DNA of 64,000 nt from an uncultured SAR86 cluster bacterium (GCA_902618945.1 CACNCK010000001.1:174160-238159); one strand, 5' to 3'; shown: positions 29,054 to 40,014, numbered from the stretch's first letter. Notes: generated by a model not told the origin, from the letters alone. Program-made: numbers and translations.

Positions 29054-30172
29054 ATGCAAATATTTTTTCCTAAAGAAGAGGATCACGAGACACGTGCCAC
29101 TATTTTACCTGAAGTGGCCAAGAAGTTTACTGATTTGGGCATCGAAGTTCTGATTGAATCTGGGCTAGGAGAAAAAATTTTTGTTTCAGATGAATTATAT
29201 GTTGAAGCAGGTGCTAGTATTTGTAATGAAAAAACCAAAGGGCTTGAATCAGCTGATGTAGTTTGTAAAATAAATAAACCCAATCAGGACGAGATTCAAT
29301 CTCTAAGAAAGAATTCCATATACATTAGCTTTTTAGACCCATTTAACGAAAGACAAATTGTATCTGATTTGGCTGCAGCTGATGTTAGCTCCATAAGCAT
29401 GGAACTTGTTCCAAGAATAACAAGAGCTCAAAAGATGGACGCGCTGAGTTCCCAAGCAAATTTGGCAGGATATGCTGCTGTGATAGAAGCCTCGAGGACT
29501 CTTTCAAAGTCTTTTCCAATGATGATGACGGCAGCAGGAACAATATCTCCTGCCAGAGTATTTGTAGTTGGTGTGGGAGTTGCTGGACTACAAGCTATAG
29601 CTACTGCTAAGAGACTGGGGGCGAGAGTAGAGGCATTTGACACAAGGCCAGTAGTAGAAGAGCAGGTTAAATCTCTAGGAGGAAAATTTGTAAAAATTGA
29701 TATTGGTGATACTGAGGAGACAGATCAAGGCTACGCCAAAGAATTAACTCCTGAGCAAATCAAGATGCAGCAAGATGGTATGAAAAAAATCTGTTCCCAA
29801 TCCGATGTGATCATTACTACAGCTCAAGTATTCGGTCGACAAGCCCCCAGGATAATAACTCAAGACATGGTTGAAGCAATGAATCCTGGCAGTGTAATTG
29901 TGGATATGGCCGTATCTACAGGTGGTAATGTTGAAGGATCAAAGAATGATGAATATGTTTTCTATAATGGAGTGACAATTATTGGAATGTCCAACTTGCC
30001 TGGAGAAGTTGCGAGGGATGCCTCTCAAGTGTTTGGTTCTAATTTATTCAATATGATTGATGAATTTTGGGATAAAGAAAATAAAAATATAAATTTCGAT
30101 TTAGAAGACGAAATACTCAAAGGATGTGTAATTACCCATCAAGGTAGTATTGTTAACGAATCAGTAAAATAA
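29054..30172 (+). CDS. pntAA: NAD(P) transhydrogenase subunit alpha part 1
   Basis: ETRATILPEVAKKFTDLG, RITRAQKMDALSSQANLAGYAAVIEA, VFVVGVGVAGLQAIATAKRLGARVEAFDTR. Confidence 0.94.
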   Translation: MQIFFPKEEDHETRATILPEVAKKFTDLGIEVLIESGLGEKIFVSDELYVEAGASICNEKTKGLESADVVCKINKPNQDEIQSLRKNSIYISFLDPFNERQIVSDLAAADVSSISMELVPRITRAQKMDALSSQANLAGYAAVIEASRTLSKSFPMMMTAAGTISPARVFVVGVGVAGLQAIATAKRLGARVEAFDTRPVVEEQVKSLGGKFVKIDIGDTEETDQGYAKELTPEQIKMQQDGMKKICSQSDVIITTAQVFGRQAPRIITQDMVEAMNPGSVIVDMAVSTGGNVEGSKNDEYVFYNGVTIIGMSNLPGEVARDASQVFGSNLFNMIDEFWDKENKNINFDLEDEILKGCVITHQGSIVNESVK

Positions 30173-30181
30173 AAGTTAAAT

Positions 30182-30460
30182 ATGGAAACACAAATCATAC
30201 TTTTGATATTTGTATTAGTTCTATCAATCTTTTTAGGTGTTGAACTCATTACAAAAGTACCCTCTACTTTGCATACACCTTTGATGTCAGGTGCCAATGC
30301 TATTTCTGGGATAACTTTAGTTGGAGCAATCTTGTCTTCAGGATCTTCTGAGATTGTTACTATTATCCTTGGCACTGCAGCTGTTTTTTTTGCATCTATC
30401 AACGTTATAGGTGGATATCTTGTAACAAACAGAATGCTTGGAATGTTTAAAAAGAAATAA
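30182..30460 (+). CDS. pntAB: NAD(P) transhydrogenase subunit alpha part 2
   Basis: LGVELITKVPSTLHTPLMSGANAISGITLVGAI; GGYLVTNRMLGMFKKK. Confidence 0.93.
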   Translation: METQIILLIFVLVLSIFLGVELITKVPSTLHTPLMSGANAISGITLVGAILSSGSSEIVTIILGTAAVFFASINVIGGYLVTNRMLGMFKKK

Positions 30461-30461
30461 A

Positions 30462-31847
30462 ATGGATACTGCAATACTAGTTAATTTATTCTACATAGCA
30501 TCTTCAATTTTGTTTATTGTCGGACTCAAGATGTTGGGATCTCCCGATACTGCAAGAAGAGGAAATTTCCTATCTTCTTCCGGTATGCTTTTGGCGGTAC
30601 TCATCACCTTACTTGACCAGAATATAATCGATTATAAGTACATAGCTGGTGCACTATTTGCTGGAAGCATAGTGGGGTATTTCGCAGCTACCAAAGTAAA
30701 AATGACCTCAATGCCCGAAATGGTTGCAATTTTCAATGGATTTGGTGGTATTGCTAGTCTTTTAGTTGGTTCGGCTGAATATGTTTCAGGGACCTTCGAT
30801 AATCCTGCTTTTTTAGGAGCTATATTTTTAACAGTTTTAATAGGTGGTCTTACTTTCAGTGGCAGTATTATTGCATATGGAAAGTTATCTGAAGTAATTT
30901 CAGGAAAGCCATATCTTTATAAAGGACAACAATTTGTAAATGGAATTTTATTGATAGCCATTTTCCTTGTTGGAATAAATATGCTTTTCTTTCAAGGTTT
31001 CATCTCCCCCGAAGAATTACTTATTTTGCTAATAGTTCTAGCTTTCATACTTGGTATATTGTTTGTAATACCTATTGGCGGAGCTGATATGCCGGTTGTG
31101 ATTGCCTTGCTCAATAGCTTTTCAGGTTTAGCAGCTTGTGCTGCAGGTTTTGTCATTCTTAATAATGTACTAATTGTGGCGGGTGCCCTAGTTGGGGCAA
31201 GCGGACTGATACTCACAAATATTATGTGTAAGGCAATGAATAGATCATTAGCAAATGTTCTATTTAGCGGTTTTGGAGCTGCTCCCGATGCTACTTCTGA
31301 TTCAACCCAAGAACAAGGTGAAGTAAAACCTATTTCTGCTGAAGATGCTTACTTGATACTAGAAGCTGCCTCATCTGTCTTAATAGTACCTGGTTACGGA
31401 ATGGCAGTTGCTCAAGCACAACATGCGGTTAGGGAATTGGGAGAGTTATTAGAGGATAATGGGGCAGAAGTTAAGTATGCAATTCATCCAGTAGCGGGAA
31501 GAATGCCTGGACATATGAATGTGTTACTTGCTGAGGCAAATGTTTCTTACGATGTTCTTGTAGAACCTGATGATGTTAATCCTGTTATGGAAACTGTTGA
31601 TGTTTGTATTGTAATTGGGGCGAACGACGTAGTTAACCCAGATGCCAAAGATAATGAGGGCAGCCCTATATATGGCATGCCCATAATTGAGGTGGATAAT
31701 GCTAAAACAGTCTTTGTGTCTAAAAGATCAATGGCATCAGGATTTGCAGGTATTCAAAACCCTTTATTCTTTAAACCTAATACAAGAATGTTGTTTGGAG
31801 ATGCTAAAGAAACTGTGTCCACTTTAGTCTCTGAATTTAAGGGTTAA
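30462..31847 (+). CDS. pntB: NAD(P) transhydrogenase subunit beta (ORF track extends to TTG 30438; ATG 30462 preferred)
   Basis: GGLTFSGSIIAYGKLSE, VPGYGMAVAQAQHAVRELGELLEDNGAEVKYAIHPVAGRMPGHMNVLLAEANV. Confidence 0.95.
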   Translation: MDTAILVNLFYIASSILFIVGLKMLGSPDTARRGNFLSSSGMLLAVLITLLDQNIIDYKYIAGALFAGSIVGYFAATKVKMTSMPEMVAIFNGFGGIASLLVGSAEYVSGTFDNPAFLGAIFLTVLIGGLTFSGSIIAYGKLSEVISGKPYLYKGQQFVNGILLIAIFLVGINMLFFQGFISPEELLILLIVLAFILGILFVIPIGGADMPVVIALLNSFSGLAACAAGFVILNNVLIVAGALVGASGLILTNIMCKAMNRSLANVLFSGFGAAPDATSDSTQEQGEVKPISAEDAYLILEAASSVLIVPGYGMAVAQAQHAVRELGELLEDNGAEVKYAIHPVAGRMPGHMNVLLAEANVSYDVLVEPDDVNPVMETVDVCIVIGANDVVNPDAKDNEGSPIYGMPIIEVDNAKTVFVSKRSMASGFAGIQNPLFFKPNTRMLFGDAKETVSTLVSEFKG

Positions 31848-31859
31848 TTACCTTTCTTT

Positions 31860-31884
31860 GGCTTAATTTTAAAGCCATTTTTGT
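31860..31884 (+). terminator. Candidate Rho-independent terminator after pntB
   Basis: GGCTT-aatttta-AAGCC hairpin followed by attttt; short 5-bp stem. Confidence 0.4.
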
Positions 31885-32004
31885 AGTCAATTATGCTAAA
31901 ATTAGCCTAAATTGATACTGCGAAAATCATGCCAAAATATTTCTCTTTCTTTTGAAGGATTTTCCTGTCATGTCAACAAATTTTTTAATTTTTGGATCTA
32001 AATT

Positions 32005-34548
32005 ATGGGTGAAATTGCTGCTAAGGAAATTGTTCCTGTAGACATAGGACAAGAGCTCAAACAATCTTATCTTGATTACGCCATGAGCGTAATTGTTGGC
32101 AGGGCCTTGCCTGATGCAAGAGACGGATTAAAGCCTGTCCATCGCAGAGTCCTTTTTGCAATGCATGTCTTGAATAATGATTTCGGTAGACCGCATAAGA
32201 AGTCAGCTAGAATAGTTGGAGATGTTATTGGTAAATATCATCCCCACGGAGACAGTGCAGCTTACGAAACTATTGTAAGAATGGCTCAATGGTGGTCTCT
32301 AAGATATCCCTTAGTAGACGGGCAAGGAAATTTTGGATCTATGGATGGAGATGGACCGGCCGCTCAAAGATATACAGAAGTAAGAATGGCCAGAATATCT
32401 CAAGAGTTATTGGCAGACCTTGAAAAGGAAACAGTAAACTATGTAGAGAATTACGATGGCACTGAAATGATGCCAGAAGTTTTACCCACTAAGATTCCAA
32501 ATATGCTCGTGAATGGTTCTGCAGGGATCGCTGTGGGAATGGCTACAAATATGGCTCCTCATAACTTGAGTGAGTCTCTATCTGCTTGTTTAGCCTATAT
32601 AGACAATCCAGAAATTTCAGTTCAAGAGTTAATGGAATTCATACCTGGACCAGACTTTCCTACAGGAGCAATCATTAATGGTAAGGCTGGAATCATTAGT
32701 GCTTACGAAACAGGTAGAGGGCGAGTAAAAATAAGAGCTAAAACTGAATTTGAAGATGAAGAAAAGGATAAGGCCAAAATAATTATTACCGAGATGCCCT
32801 ATCAAGTAGTAAAAGCTAGATTGATTGAAAAAATAGCTGAGCTTTCTAGGGATAAAAAGTTGGAAGGAATAAGAGATATAAGGGATGAATCTGATAAGGA
32901 TGGAATTAGGGTGGTCATTGAACTGAAATCAGGACAAATTCCAGATGTTGTTCTCAATAATCTATATTCTCAAACTCAGATGCAAACTGTTTTTGGCATT
33001 AATAACGTTGCATTAATTGATGGAGAGCCAAAGTTACTGAATCTTAAATCAATACTTTCAGTTTTCTTCAGCCATAGAAAAGAAGTTGTTTCTCGAAGAA
33101 CATTTTTCGATTTGAGAAAAGCCAAAGAAAGAGGGCACATCTTAGAAGGCCTCACTATAGCATTGGCTAATATTGATGAGATGATAGACCTTATCAAGAA
33201 ATCAAAAGAAGGATCAGAAGCAAAGAAGAAATTACTCTCAAAAAAATGGAAACCAGGAAAAATAACTGCAATGCTTGAAAAGGCTGGACCAGATGCTTGT
33301 AAAATTGATGTAACTGATAATTCTGTTGGTCTAATCGGAAAGACTTATCAACTATCTGAACAACAAGCTCAAGCTATATTGGACATGAGATTGCAGAGGC
33401 TTACTGGCCTTGAGCAAGATAAGTTAATTAAAGAATATGAAGAAATAATTGATCACATAACATATTTACTAGAAATACTTGGAGACTCCGAAAGATTAAT
33501 CGAGGTTGTTAAAAAAGAACTTTTGGAAGTTCAAGAGAAATATAAGGATGATAGGCGAACTGAAATACAAGATTCAGCAGCAGATTTAACCGAAGCTGAT
33601 CTGATAACTCCAGAGGATAGAGTCGTTACTATTTCTCATGAAGGTTATGCAAAGACTCAACCACTAGAAGAATATAGGGCACAGAGAAGAGGAGGAACTG
33701 GAAAGACTGCCGCATCAGTTAAAGATGAAGATTTTGTAGAACAGCTATTAGTGGCAAATACCCATACAACACTTCTGTGCTTTTCTAACTTAGGACAAGT
33801 TTACTGGTTGAAAGTATATGAGATTCCTTCTGCTGGACGAGCTGCGAAAGGTCGACCTCTAGTCAATCTTATACAACTCAGTGAGGGTGAAAGAATAACA
33901 AGCATGGTGCCCGTTGAGGAATATGATGACCAACATTTCATTTTAATGGCTACTCGCGCTGGGACAGTCAAAAAGACTGTATTAACAGAATTTCAAAATC
34001 AAAGAAAAGGCGGTAAAAGAGCAATTACTTTAGAAGGTGATGACGAGCTTGTTGGGACTACTGTTACTGATGGTAGCAAATTTGTTATGTTGGTTACTAA
34101 CGCCGGGAAGGCAGCCCATTTTTCTGAAACAGAAGTAAGATCTATGGGAAGAACTGCTAAAGGGGTAAGAGGGATCAAGCTGGAAAAAGATCAGCATGTA
34201 ATTTCCTTAATAATTCCAGAGGAAGAGGCTAGTATTTTTACAGTTAGCGAAAACGGATATGGAAAACGTTCAAAATCTATTGATTTCAGAAAAACTAGAC
34301 GTGGAGCTAAAGGAGTTATTGCAATGCAAATTTCTGAAAGAAATGGCCAGTTAATTGGAGCTGCGCAAGTAAATGAAGATGATGAATTAATGCTCATATC
34401 TGATAAAGGTATGTTGGTCAGAACCAGAGTGTCGGAGGTGAATATAATTGGAAGAAATACCCAAGGCGTTACTGTGATTAGATTAAAAGATTCAGAAAAG
34501 TTAATTAGCATCGCTCCTATTAGTGAAGAGTTCATAGGAGATGAATAA
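32005..34548 (+). CDS. gyrA: DNA gyrase subunit A
   Basis: SYLDYAMSVIVGRALPDARDGLKPVHRRVLFAM, QGNFGSMDGDGPAAQRYTE, QRRGGTGKTA C-terminal GyrA box. Confidence 0.97.
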   Translation: MGEIAAKEIVPVDIGQELKQSYLDYAMSVIVGRALPDARDGLKPVHRRVLFAMHVLNNDFGRPHKKSARIVGDVIGKYHPHGDSAAYETIVRMAQWWSLRYPLVDGQGNFGSMDGDGPAAQRYTEVRMARISQELLADLEKETVNYVENYDGTEMMPEVLPTKIPNMLVNGSAGIAVGMATNMAPHNLSESLSACLAYIDNPEISVQELMEFIPGPDFPTGAIINGKAGIISAYETGRGRVKIRAKTEFEDEEKDKAKIIITEMPYQVVKARLIEKIAELSRDKKLEGIRDIRDESDKDGIRVVIELKSGQIPDVVLNNLYSQTQMQTVFGINNVALIDGEPKLLNLKSILSVFFSHRKEVVSRRTFFDLRKAKERGHILEGLTIALANIDEMIDLIKKSKEGSEAKKKLLSKKWKPGKITAMLEKAGPDACKIDVTDNSVGLIGKTYQLSEQQAQAILDMRLQRLTGLEQDKLIKEYEEIIDHITYLLEILGDSERLIEVVKKELLEVQEKYKDDRRTEIQDSAADLTEADLITPEDRVVTISHEGYAKTQPLEEYRAQRRGGTGKTAASVKDEDFVEQLLVANTHTTLLCFSNLGQVYWLKVYEIPSAGRAAKGRPLVNLIQLSEGERITSMVPVEEYDDQHFILMATRAGTVKKTVLTEFQNQRKGGKRAITLEGDDELVGTTVTDGSKFVMLVTNAGKAAHFSETEVRSMGRTAKGVRGIKLEKDQHVISLIIPEEEASIFTVSENGYGKRSKSIDFRKTRRGAKGVIAMQISERNGQLIGAAQVNEDDELMLISDKGMLVRTRVSEVNIIGRNTQGVTVIRLKDSEKLISIAPISEEFIGDE

Positions 34549-35627
34549 TGCCAAGAAAATTTAATTTTGGTGCCGGTCCAGCAACAATGCCGGAATCTGT
34601 TTTAACTGAGGTACAAGAAGAGTTATTAGATTGGAATGGTCTGGGACTGTCTGTAATGGAAATAAGTCATAGAAGTCCTGAGTTCATAGAAATTGCTAAA
34701 CAAGCAGAAAGTGACTTTCGAGATTTATTATCTATTTCCGACGAGTATGCTGTGTTATTCACACATGGTGGAGCAACTATGCAAAATGCTATGGTACCTT
34801 TAAATTTAGCTTCTCCGGAGGGCAATGTTGATTATGTAAATAGCGGACACTGGGCCAAACGTTCCATCAAAGAGGCCGAAAGATATACAAATGTTAATAT
34901 CGCTGCCACCTCTGAAGAAGAAGATTTTAGATACTTTCCCGCTCAAGATTCCTGGAAATTTTCTGATAATTCATCCTATGTGCATTACACCCCTAATGAA
35001 ACAATTGGTGGTTTGTGTTTAAGAACACTTCATAAATGTGAGATACCTGTTGTAGCTGATTATTCTTCAGGTATCCTATCTGAACCTATTGACGTAAGTA
35101 AATTCTCATTAATTTATGGAGGAGCTCAAAAGAATATTGGCCCCTCGGGCCTCGGTTTTGTGATTGTAAAGAAAGATTTATTGGGAAAAGCCCAATCCAT
35201 TACTCCTAATCTTTTAAATTATGCTCTAATTAATGAAGGCGAGTCTATGTCTAATACTCCTCCAACTTTTGCTTGGTATGTTGCTGGTAAAGTATTTAAA
35301 TGGCTAAAATCTTTAGGAGGAGTTGAAGCTATTTCTAGAATAAATAATAGGAAAGCCAACAAGTTATATGACTATATTGATTCTTCAGATTTCTATTCGA
35401 ATAATATAAATGTAGAAAATAGATCGATTATGAATGTTCCCTTTTTGCTAGGGAATGAAGATTTAAATGATAAGTTCCTTGAGGAATCTAAAGAAGCTGG
35501 TTTGTTGGCTTTGAAGGGTCACAGATCTGTTGGAGGAATGAGAGCTAGTATCTATAACGGTCTTCCTGAAGAAGCAGTAGATGCTTTAATTGAATTTATG
35601 GATGTCTTTCAAAAAGAATATAGTTAA
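34548..35627 (+). CDS. serC: Phosphoserine aminotransferase
   Basis: NFGAGPATMPESVL, THGGATMQNAMVPLNL, YGGAQKNIGPSGL, RSVGGMRASIYNG. Confidence 0.96.
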   Translation: MPRKFNFGAGPATMPESVLTEVQEELLDWNGLGLSVMEISHRSPEFIEIAKQAESDFRDLLSISDEYAVLFTHGGATMQNAMVPLNLASPEGNVDYVNSGHWAKRSIKEAERYTNVNIAATSEEEDFRYFPAQDSWKFSDNSSYVHYTPNETIGGLCLRTLHKCEIPVVADYSSGILSEPIDVSKFSLIYGGAQKNIGPSGLGFVIVKKDLLGKAQSITPNLLNYALINEGESMSNTPPTFAWYVAGKVFKWLKSLGGVEAISRINNRKANKLYDYIDSSDFYSNNINVENRSIMNVPFLLGNEDLNDKFLEESKEAGLLALKGHRSVGGMRASIYNGLPEEAVDALIEFMDVFQKEYS

Positions 35628-35633
35628 TTTGGA

Positions 35634-36710
35634 ATGTCTAAAAACAGCGATCTATTTAAAATCAGAGACAAAATTGATTCTCTTGATAACCAAATACTAT
35701 CTTTACTAAATGATCGTGCAGAACTAGCTATTCAGGCTGGTCAGGTTAAGGAAGATTCTATTAAATATAAACCAGCCAGAGAATCTTCAATTTTAAAGAG
35801 GGTAATGGATTTAAATGAAGGGCCTTTAGAGTCGGAACAAGTCAAAAACGTTTTTAATGAAATAATTTCGAGTTGCAGATCAACTGAATCAACTTTCACA
35901 ATATCTTATTTAGGCCCTGAAGGGACATTTTCAGAATCAGCACTTCAAGGACAATTTGGTAAATCAGTGGACAAGATTCCTGAGGAAACCATACGCTCGA
36001 TTTTTGAATCTGTTGATCGGGGAGATTCTGATTTTGGTATTGTGCCAATAGAAAACTCTACTGAAGGATCTGTTAATTCTACTTTAGATTGTCTAGGCGA
36101 GTTCAATCTTAAAATTTGTGGCGAGATAGAAATGGAAATCCATCACAATCTACTGGGACATAATAAACCATTGCCTAAGGATGGGTTTGAGATTCACGCT
36201 CATGAACAAACCCTGGGACAATGCAGAGCATGGTTAGAGTCTTATTGTCCAGAAGTGAAATTAGTTAGTGTAAGTAGCAATGCGCAAGCAGCTTCAAATG
36301 TCACAGAAGATAATTCAGTAATTGCTATCGCAGGTGAACTGGCTGCAGAGAAATATGGTTTAGATATCCTTAGCAAAAATATTGAAGATTATTCGAGCAA
36401 TACAACACGGTTTTTAACTATAGGTAATATAGAATCAGGACAAACTGATTCTGATAAAACATCTATTATGGCTACCACAAAGAATGAAGAGGGTGCTCTC
36501 TATTCTCTACTAGAGCCCTTTAATAAATTAAATGTTAACTTGTCTCACTTGACTTATAGACCTTCAAAAGTAAATAAGTGGCAGTATTCATTCTTTATAG
36601 ATTTTGATGGACACAAAGACGAGGATCTCTTGAAAGAATTATTATCTAGCCTAGCCAGTAAGGAAATTGAAGTGAAGATTCTTGGTTCTTATCCCAAATC
36701 ATTAGGATAA
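35634..36710 (+). CDS. pheA: Bifunctional chorismate mutase / prephenate dehydratase
   Basis: N-terminal AroQ (RDKIDSLDNQILSLLNDRAELA); PDT YLGPEGTFSESAL, VPIENSTEGSVNSTLD; ACT domain ESRP-like segment LTYRPSKVNKWQYSFFIDFDGH. Confidence 0.95.
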   Translation: MSKNSDLFKIRDKIDSLDNQILSLLNDRAELAIQAGQVKEDSIKYKPARESSILKRVMDLNEGPLESEQVKNVFNEIISSCRSTESTFTISYLGPEGTFSESALQGQFGKSVDKIPEETIRSIFESVDRGDSDFGIVPIENSTEGSVNSTLDCLGEFNLKICGEIEMEIHHNLLGHNKPLPKDGFEIHAHEQTLGQCRAWLESYCPEVKLVSVSSNAQAASNVTEDNSVIAIAGELAAEKYGLDILSKNIEDYSSNTTRFLTIGNIESGQTDSDKTSIMATTKNEEGALYSLLEPFNKLNVNLSHLTYRPSKVNKWQYSFFIDFDGHKDEDLLKELLSSLASKEIEVKILGSYPKSLG

Positions 36711-36713
36711 TTT

Positions 36714-37802
36714 ATGGATTTAAAAAAATTAGTTAATAAAGGGATAGATAGTCTCAGTCCTTATGAACCTGGCAAGCCAATTGAAGATCTAGAAAGAGAA
36801 ATTGGAATCAAGAATGCAATTAAACTAGCCAGTAATGAGAATCCTATAGGACCCAGTCCAAAGGTTCTGCAGTCAATAGATGCAATATTAAAAGAAACCC
36901 ATAGATATCCAGATGGGAATGCAACTAGGCTGAAGGACAGCATTGCTAAAAAATTTAATACTTCACCAAATCAAGTGACAATCGGTAATGGATCTAATGA
37001 CATAATCGAGTTTATTGCACGCAGTTTTTTAGGGCCTGATGATAGTGCTATTTATTCTGAACACGCATTCGCTGTCTATCCATTAGTCGTAAAAGCTGTT
37101 GGAGCCAGAGGCATAGAAGTCCCGGCTAAGGACTTTTCTCATGATCTTGAAGCAATGCTCAAGGCAATAGAGGAAAATACAAAATTAATCTTTATTGCTA
37201 ATCCCAATAATCCAACTGGTTCTTTTGTTGAGCTTGATGAGTTACTGGATTTTTTAGAGAAAGTGCCTGAAGACATAATAGTATTATTAGATCAAGCTTA
37301 TTTTGACTACTCTTCGTTTGAAACTAGAGATGCTAATTTTGATATCTTAAGAAAATTTCCAAATCTTGTAATGAGTAGAAGTTTTTCTAAAGCTTACGGC
37401 TTAGCCGGATTTAGAGTTGGCTTCTCTGTTTCATCAGAAGATATAGCTAATTACCTTAATAGAGTTAGACAACCCTTTAATGCTAATTCCCTTGCTCTTT
37501 ATGCTGCAGAGAAAGCTTTGGAAGATGACGAATACATGAATCAATGCCTTCAACTCAACTCTGAGCAAAAGAAAGTAATTTATGAGGGTCTTAATTCACA
37601 AGGATACGAATATCTCCCCAGTAGAGCAAATTTTATATCCTTTGACTGCAAGAAAGATTCAAACTATGCCTTTAACAAATTACTTCACGAAGGAGTGATA
37701 GTTAGATCCTTGGGTGTATATAAGATGCCTAATTTCTTAAGAGTTTCCATAGGCTTGCCGGAAGAAAATCTTCTTTTTCTAGAGAAATTAAAACTAACTT
37801 AG
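36714..37802 (+). CDS. hisC: Histidinol-phosphate aminotransferase family
   Basis: KLASNENPIGPSPKVL, NGSNDIIEFIARSFL, IANPNNPTGSF, SRSFSKAYGLAGFRVGF; position in the aro supraoperon. Confidence 0.93.
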   Translation: MDLKKLVNKGIDSLSPYEPGKPIEDLEREIGIKNAIKLASNENPIGPSPKVLQSIDAILKETHRYPDGNATRLKDSIAKKFNTSPNQVTIGNGSNDIIEFIARSFLGPDDSAIYSEHAFAVYPLVVKAVGARGIEVPAKDFSHDLEAMLKAIEENTKLIFIANPNNPTGSFVELDELLDFLEKVPEDIIVLLDQAYFDYSSFETRDANFDILRKFPNLVMSRSFSKAYGLAGFRVGFSVSSEDIANYLNRVRQPFNANSLALYAAEKALEDDEYMNQCLQLNSEQKKVIYEGLNSQGYEYLPSRANFISFDCKKDSNYAFNKLLHEGVIVRSLGVYKMPNFLRVSIGLPEENLLFLEKLKLT

Positions 37803-37808
37803 AGTTAG

Positions 37809-38690
37809 ATGAGCAACCTAAAAGAATTTGATGATATCTTAATTGTTGGTTTAGGACTAATCGGCGGATCGATTGCAAAGAAAATCAAAGAGATTGATTA
37901 TTCAGCAAATGTATATGGGTTTGATGAAAATCTAGAAATACTCAAAGAAGCAAATTCAAAAGATCTCGTGATCAATGATAAGGAGATTGATCTTAAAAAC
38001 TCTAAAAACCTTTTAGTAATATTTTGTGTTCCAGTCTTATCCTTCAAAAAGGCTTTGAACTCTGTCATAAAACACTTACCTTCACAAAATATAATATTTA
38101 CTGATACTTTGAGTACAAAAACTGAAATTTTCAATACCCTGTCAGATGAGTTTAATGACATTTTAGGTAACTTTGTTTTATCCCATCCAATCGCAGGTTC
38201 TGAAAAAAGCAGTTTATACAATTCTAAGAAAGCTCTATTTGAAAAGAAAGTGGTCGTAATTTCACCTCACGAAAAAAATAATCAGAATCATATCGATAAA
38301 GTCGCTAATTTTTGGAGGTTGCTAGGATCATCCACAAAGATTCTCTCTTACAAAGATCATGACTTTTTGTTCTCTAAAACAAGTCATTTACCACATGTAA
38401 TATCTTACTCTCTGACCGAAAGCTTATTTAAAAATTTAGGTGATAAAACTTTCGATTTCTCTGGTGGAAGTCTGGAGGATTACACTCGTATTGCATCTAG
38501 CGATCCACTTATGTGGAAAGATATTATGATTTCTAACCATCAAAATATTTTGGAATCAATAGAAGATTTTGAAGAGAGTCTTACAAATTTAAAGGGCCTA
38601 ATTAAGAAAAAAGATGAGAAAGCGCTAGTTGATTACTTTAATAGAGTAAAGATCTCGAGAGATAATTCAGTCAAATCCGATGAACTTTAA
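37809..38690 (+). CDS. tyrA: Prephenate dehydrogenase
   Basis: ILIVGLGLIGGSIAKKI, FVLSHPIAGSEKSS, FSKTSHLPHVISYSL. Confidence 0.92.
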   Translation: MSNLKEFDDILIVGLGLIGGSIAKKIKEIDYSANVYGFDENLEILKEANSKDLVINDKEIDLKNSKNLLVIFCVPVLSFKKALNSVIKHLPSQNIIFTDTLSTKTEIFNTLSDEFNDILGNFVLSHPIAGSEKSSLYNSKKALFEKKVVVISPHEKNNQNHIDKVANFWRLLGSSTKILSYKDHDFLFSKTSHLPHVISYSLTESLFKNLGDKTFDFSGGSLEDYTRIASSDPLMWKDIMISNHQNILESIEDFEESLTNLKGLIKKKDEKALVDYFNRVKISRDNSVKSDEL

Positions 38691-40014
38691 AGTTAAGAAA
38701 GGAAAGGGTGTGAGGGGTGATATCACAATTCCTGGAGATAAGTCCATATCTCATAGGTCGATAATGTGTGCATCTCTTGCAGAAGGAAAATCAAAAATTT
38801 ATGGATTCTTGGAAGGAGAAGATTGTTTAGCTACCAAACTCGCCTTTCAAGACATGGGTGTTAATTTCGAAACAAATATAGATGAAATAACAGTCCATGG
38901 TTCAGGTTTATATGGATTGAAGGAACCTAAAAAAGAGATTAATTTGGGCAACTCTGGAACATCTATAAGGTTGCTGAGTGGAATATTATCTGGCCAGAAG
39001 TTTTCTTCAACTCTTAAGGGAGATGAGTCTTTATCATCTAGACCTATGGATAGAATCATTGAACCTCTGTGTCTGATGGGTGCAAATATAAAGTCTCAAA
39101 ACTCTGGACGACCTCCTTTAGAAATTGGTAAGTCAGATATGCTTAATTCAATAAACTATGAACTTCCTGTCGCAAGCGCTCAAGTGAAATCATGTATTTT
39201 ATTTGCAAGCCTTTACTCTGAAGGAAAGACGATTGTTAGAGAGAAGCAAACAACTCGTAATCACACAGAAATAATGTTCAAGCAATTTGGAGTGCCGTTG
39301 AGTATTCGAGATGCTGACTATGGAAGAGATATAGAAATGTATACTCCATCAAGCTTAAAAAGTACGGAAATTGATATTCCAGGAGACTTCTCTTCTGCGG
39401 CTTTCTTTATTTTGGCAGCATTAATAATCCCTAATTCAAATTTAACAATTAAAAATGTAGGTATGAATGAAACTCGCACAGCATTACTAAATGCCTTTCA
39501 GGAAATGGGTGCTGAAATAGACATAACTAATAAAAGGGGAGAATTTGAACCTCGAGCTGATTTAAATGTTAAATTCTCAAAACTAAAAGGTATTAATCTT
39601 GATACTAAGTTGGTACCTAATTTGATTGATGAATTACCGGCCCTCTTTATCGCCGCGGCTATGTCATCTGGTTCAACTGCTGTTAGAGATGCAGAAGAAT
39701 TAAGGCATAAAGAATCTGATAGGCTAGAAGCTATGGGAGATGTCCTTGGATCACTTGGTGTTGATTTTAATATGTTCCAAGATGGAATAAACATTAGTGG
39801 TGTCGATGATAACAAAGCACTTAGTCCTTTCGAAAGAGTAAGAATCAATTCTTTTGGTGATCACAGAATAGCAATGTCTTCAGCAATTGCATGTAGTCTT
39901 CTTGATCAAGACTCACTTGTAATTAACACTGATAATGTAAACACTTCATTTCCTACATTTTTGAAGATTGCAAATCAGGTGGGGTTAGATATTAGTTTGG
40001 AGAAGAGTTCATGA
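38680..40014 (+). CDS. aroA: 3-phosphoshikimate 1-carboxyvinyltransferase (EPSP synthase)
   Basis: ITIPGDKSISHRSIMCASLAEG, LGNSGTSIRLLSGIL, RHKESDRLEAM, FGDHRIAMSSAIA. Confidence 0.96.
   Translation: MNFKVKKGKGVRGDITIPGDKSISHRSIMCASLAEGKSKIYGFLEGEDCLATKLAFQDMGVNFETNIDEITVHGSGLYGLKEPKKEINLGNSGTSIRLLSGILSGQKFSSTLKGDESLSSRPMDRIIEPLCLMGANIKSQNSGRPPLEIGKSDMLNSINYELPVASAQVKSCILFASLYSEGKTIVREKQTTRNHTEIMFKQFGVPLSIRDADYGRDIEMYTPSSLKSTEIDIPGDFSSAAFFILAALIIPNSNLTIKNVGMNETRTALLNAFQEMGAEIDITNKRGEFEPRADLNVKFSKLKGINLDTKLVPNLIDELPALFIAAAMSSGSTAVRDAEELRHKESDRLEAMGDVLGSLGVDFNMFQDGINISGVDDNKALSPFERVRINSFGDHRIAMSSAIACSLLDQDSLVINTDNVNTSFPTFLKIANQVGLDISLEKSS

Noticed and set aside
30139-30474. 111-aa minus-strand ORF spanning pntA part 2
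   Set aside because: Antisense to the conserved PntAB coding sequence; shadow ORF.
29054-31847. Split transhydrogenase alpha subunit as a possible gene break
   Set aside because: The pntAA/pntAB/pntB three-gene form is common in bacteria; each ORF is complete with its own start.
39498-39848. 116-aa minus-strand ORF inside aroA
   Set aside because: Antisense to EPSP synthase motifs; no independent support. The similar ORF at 34191-34535 inside gyrA was rejected for the same reason.
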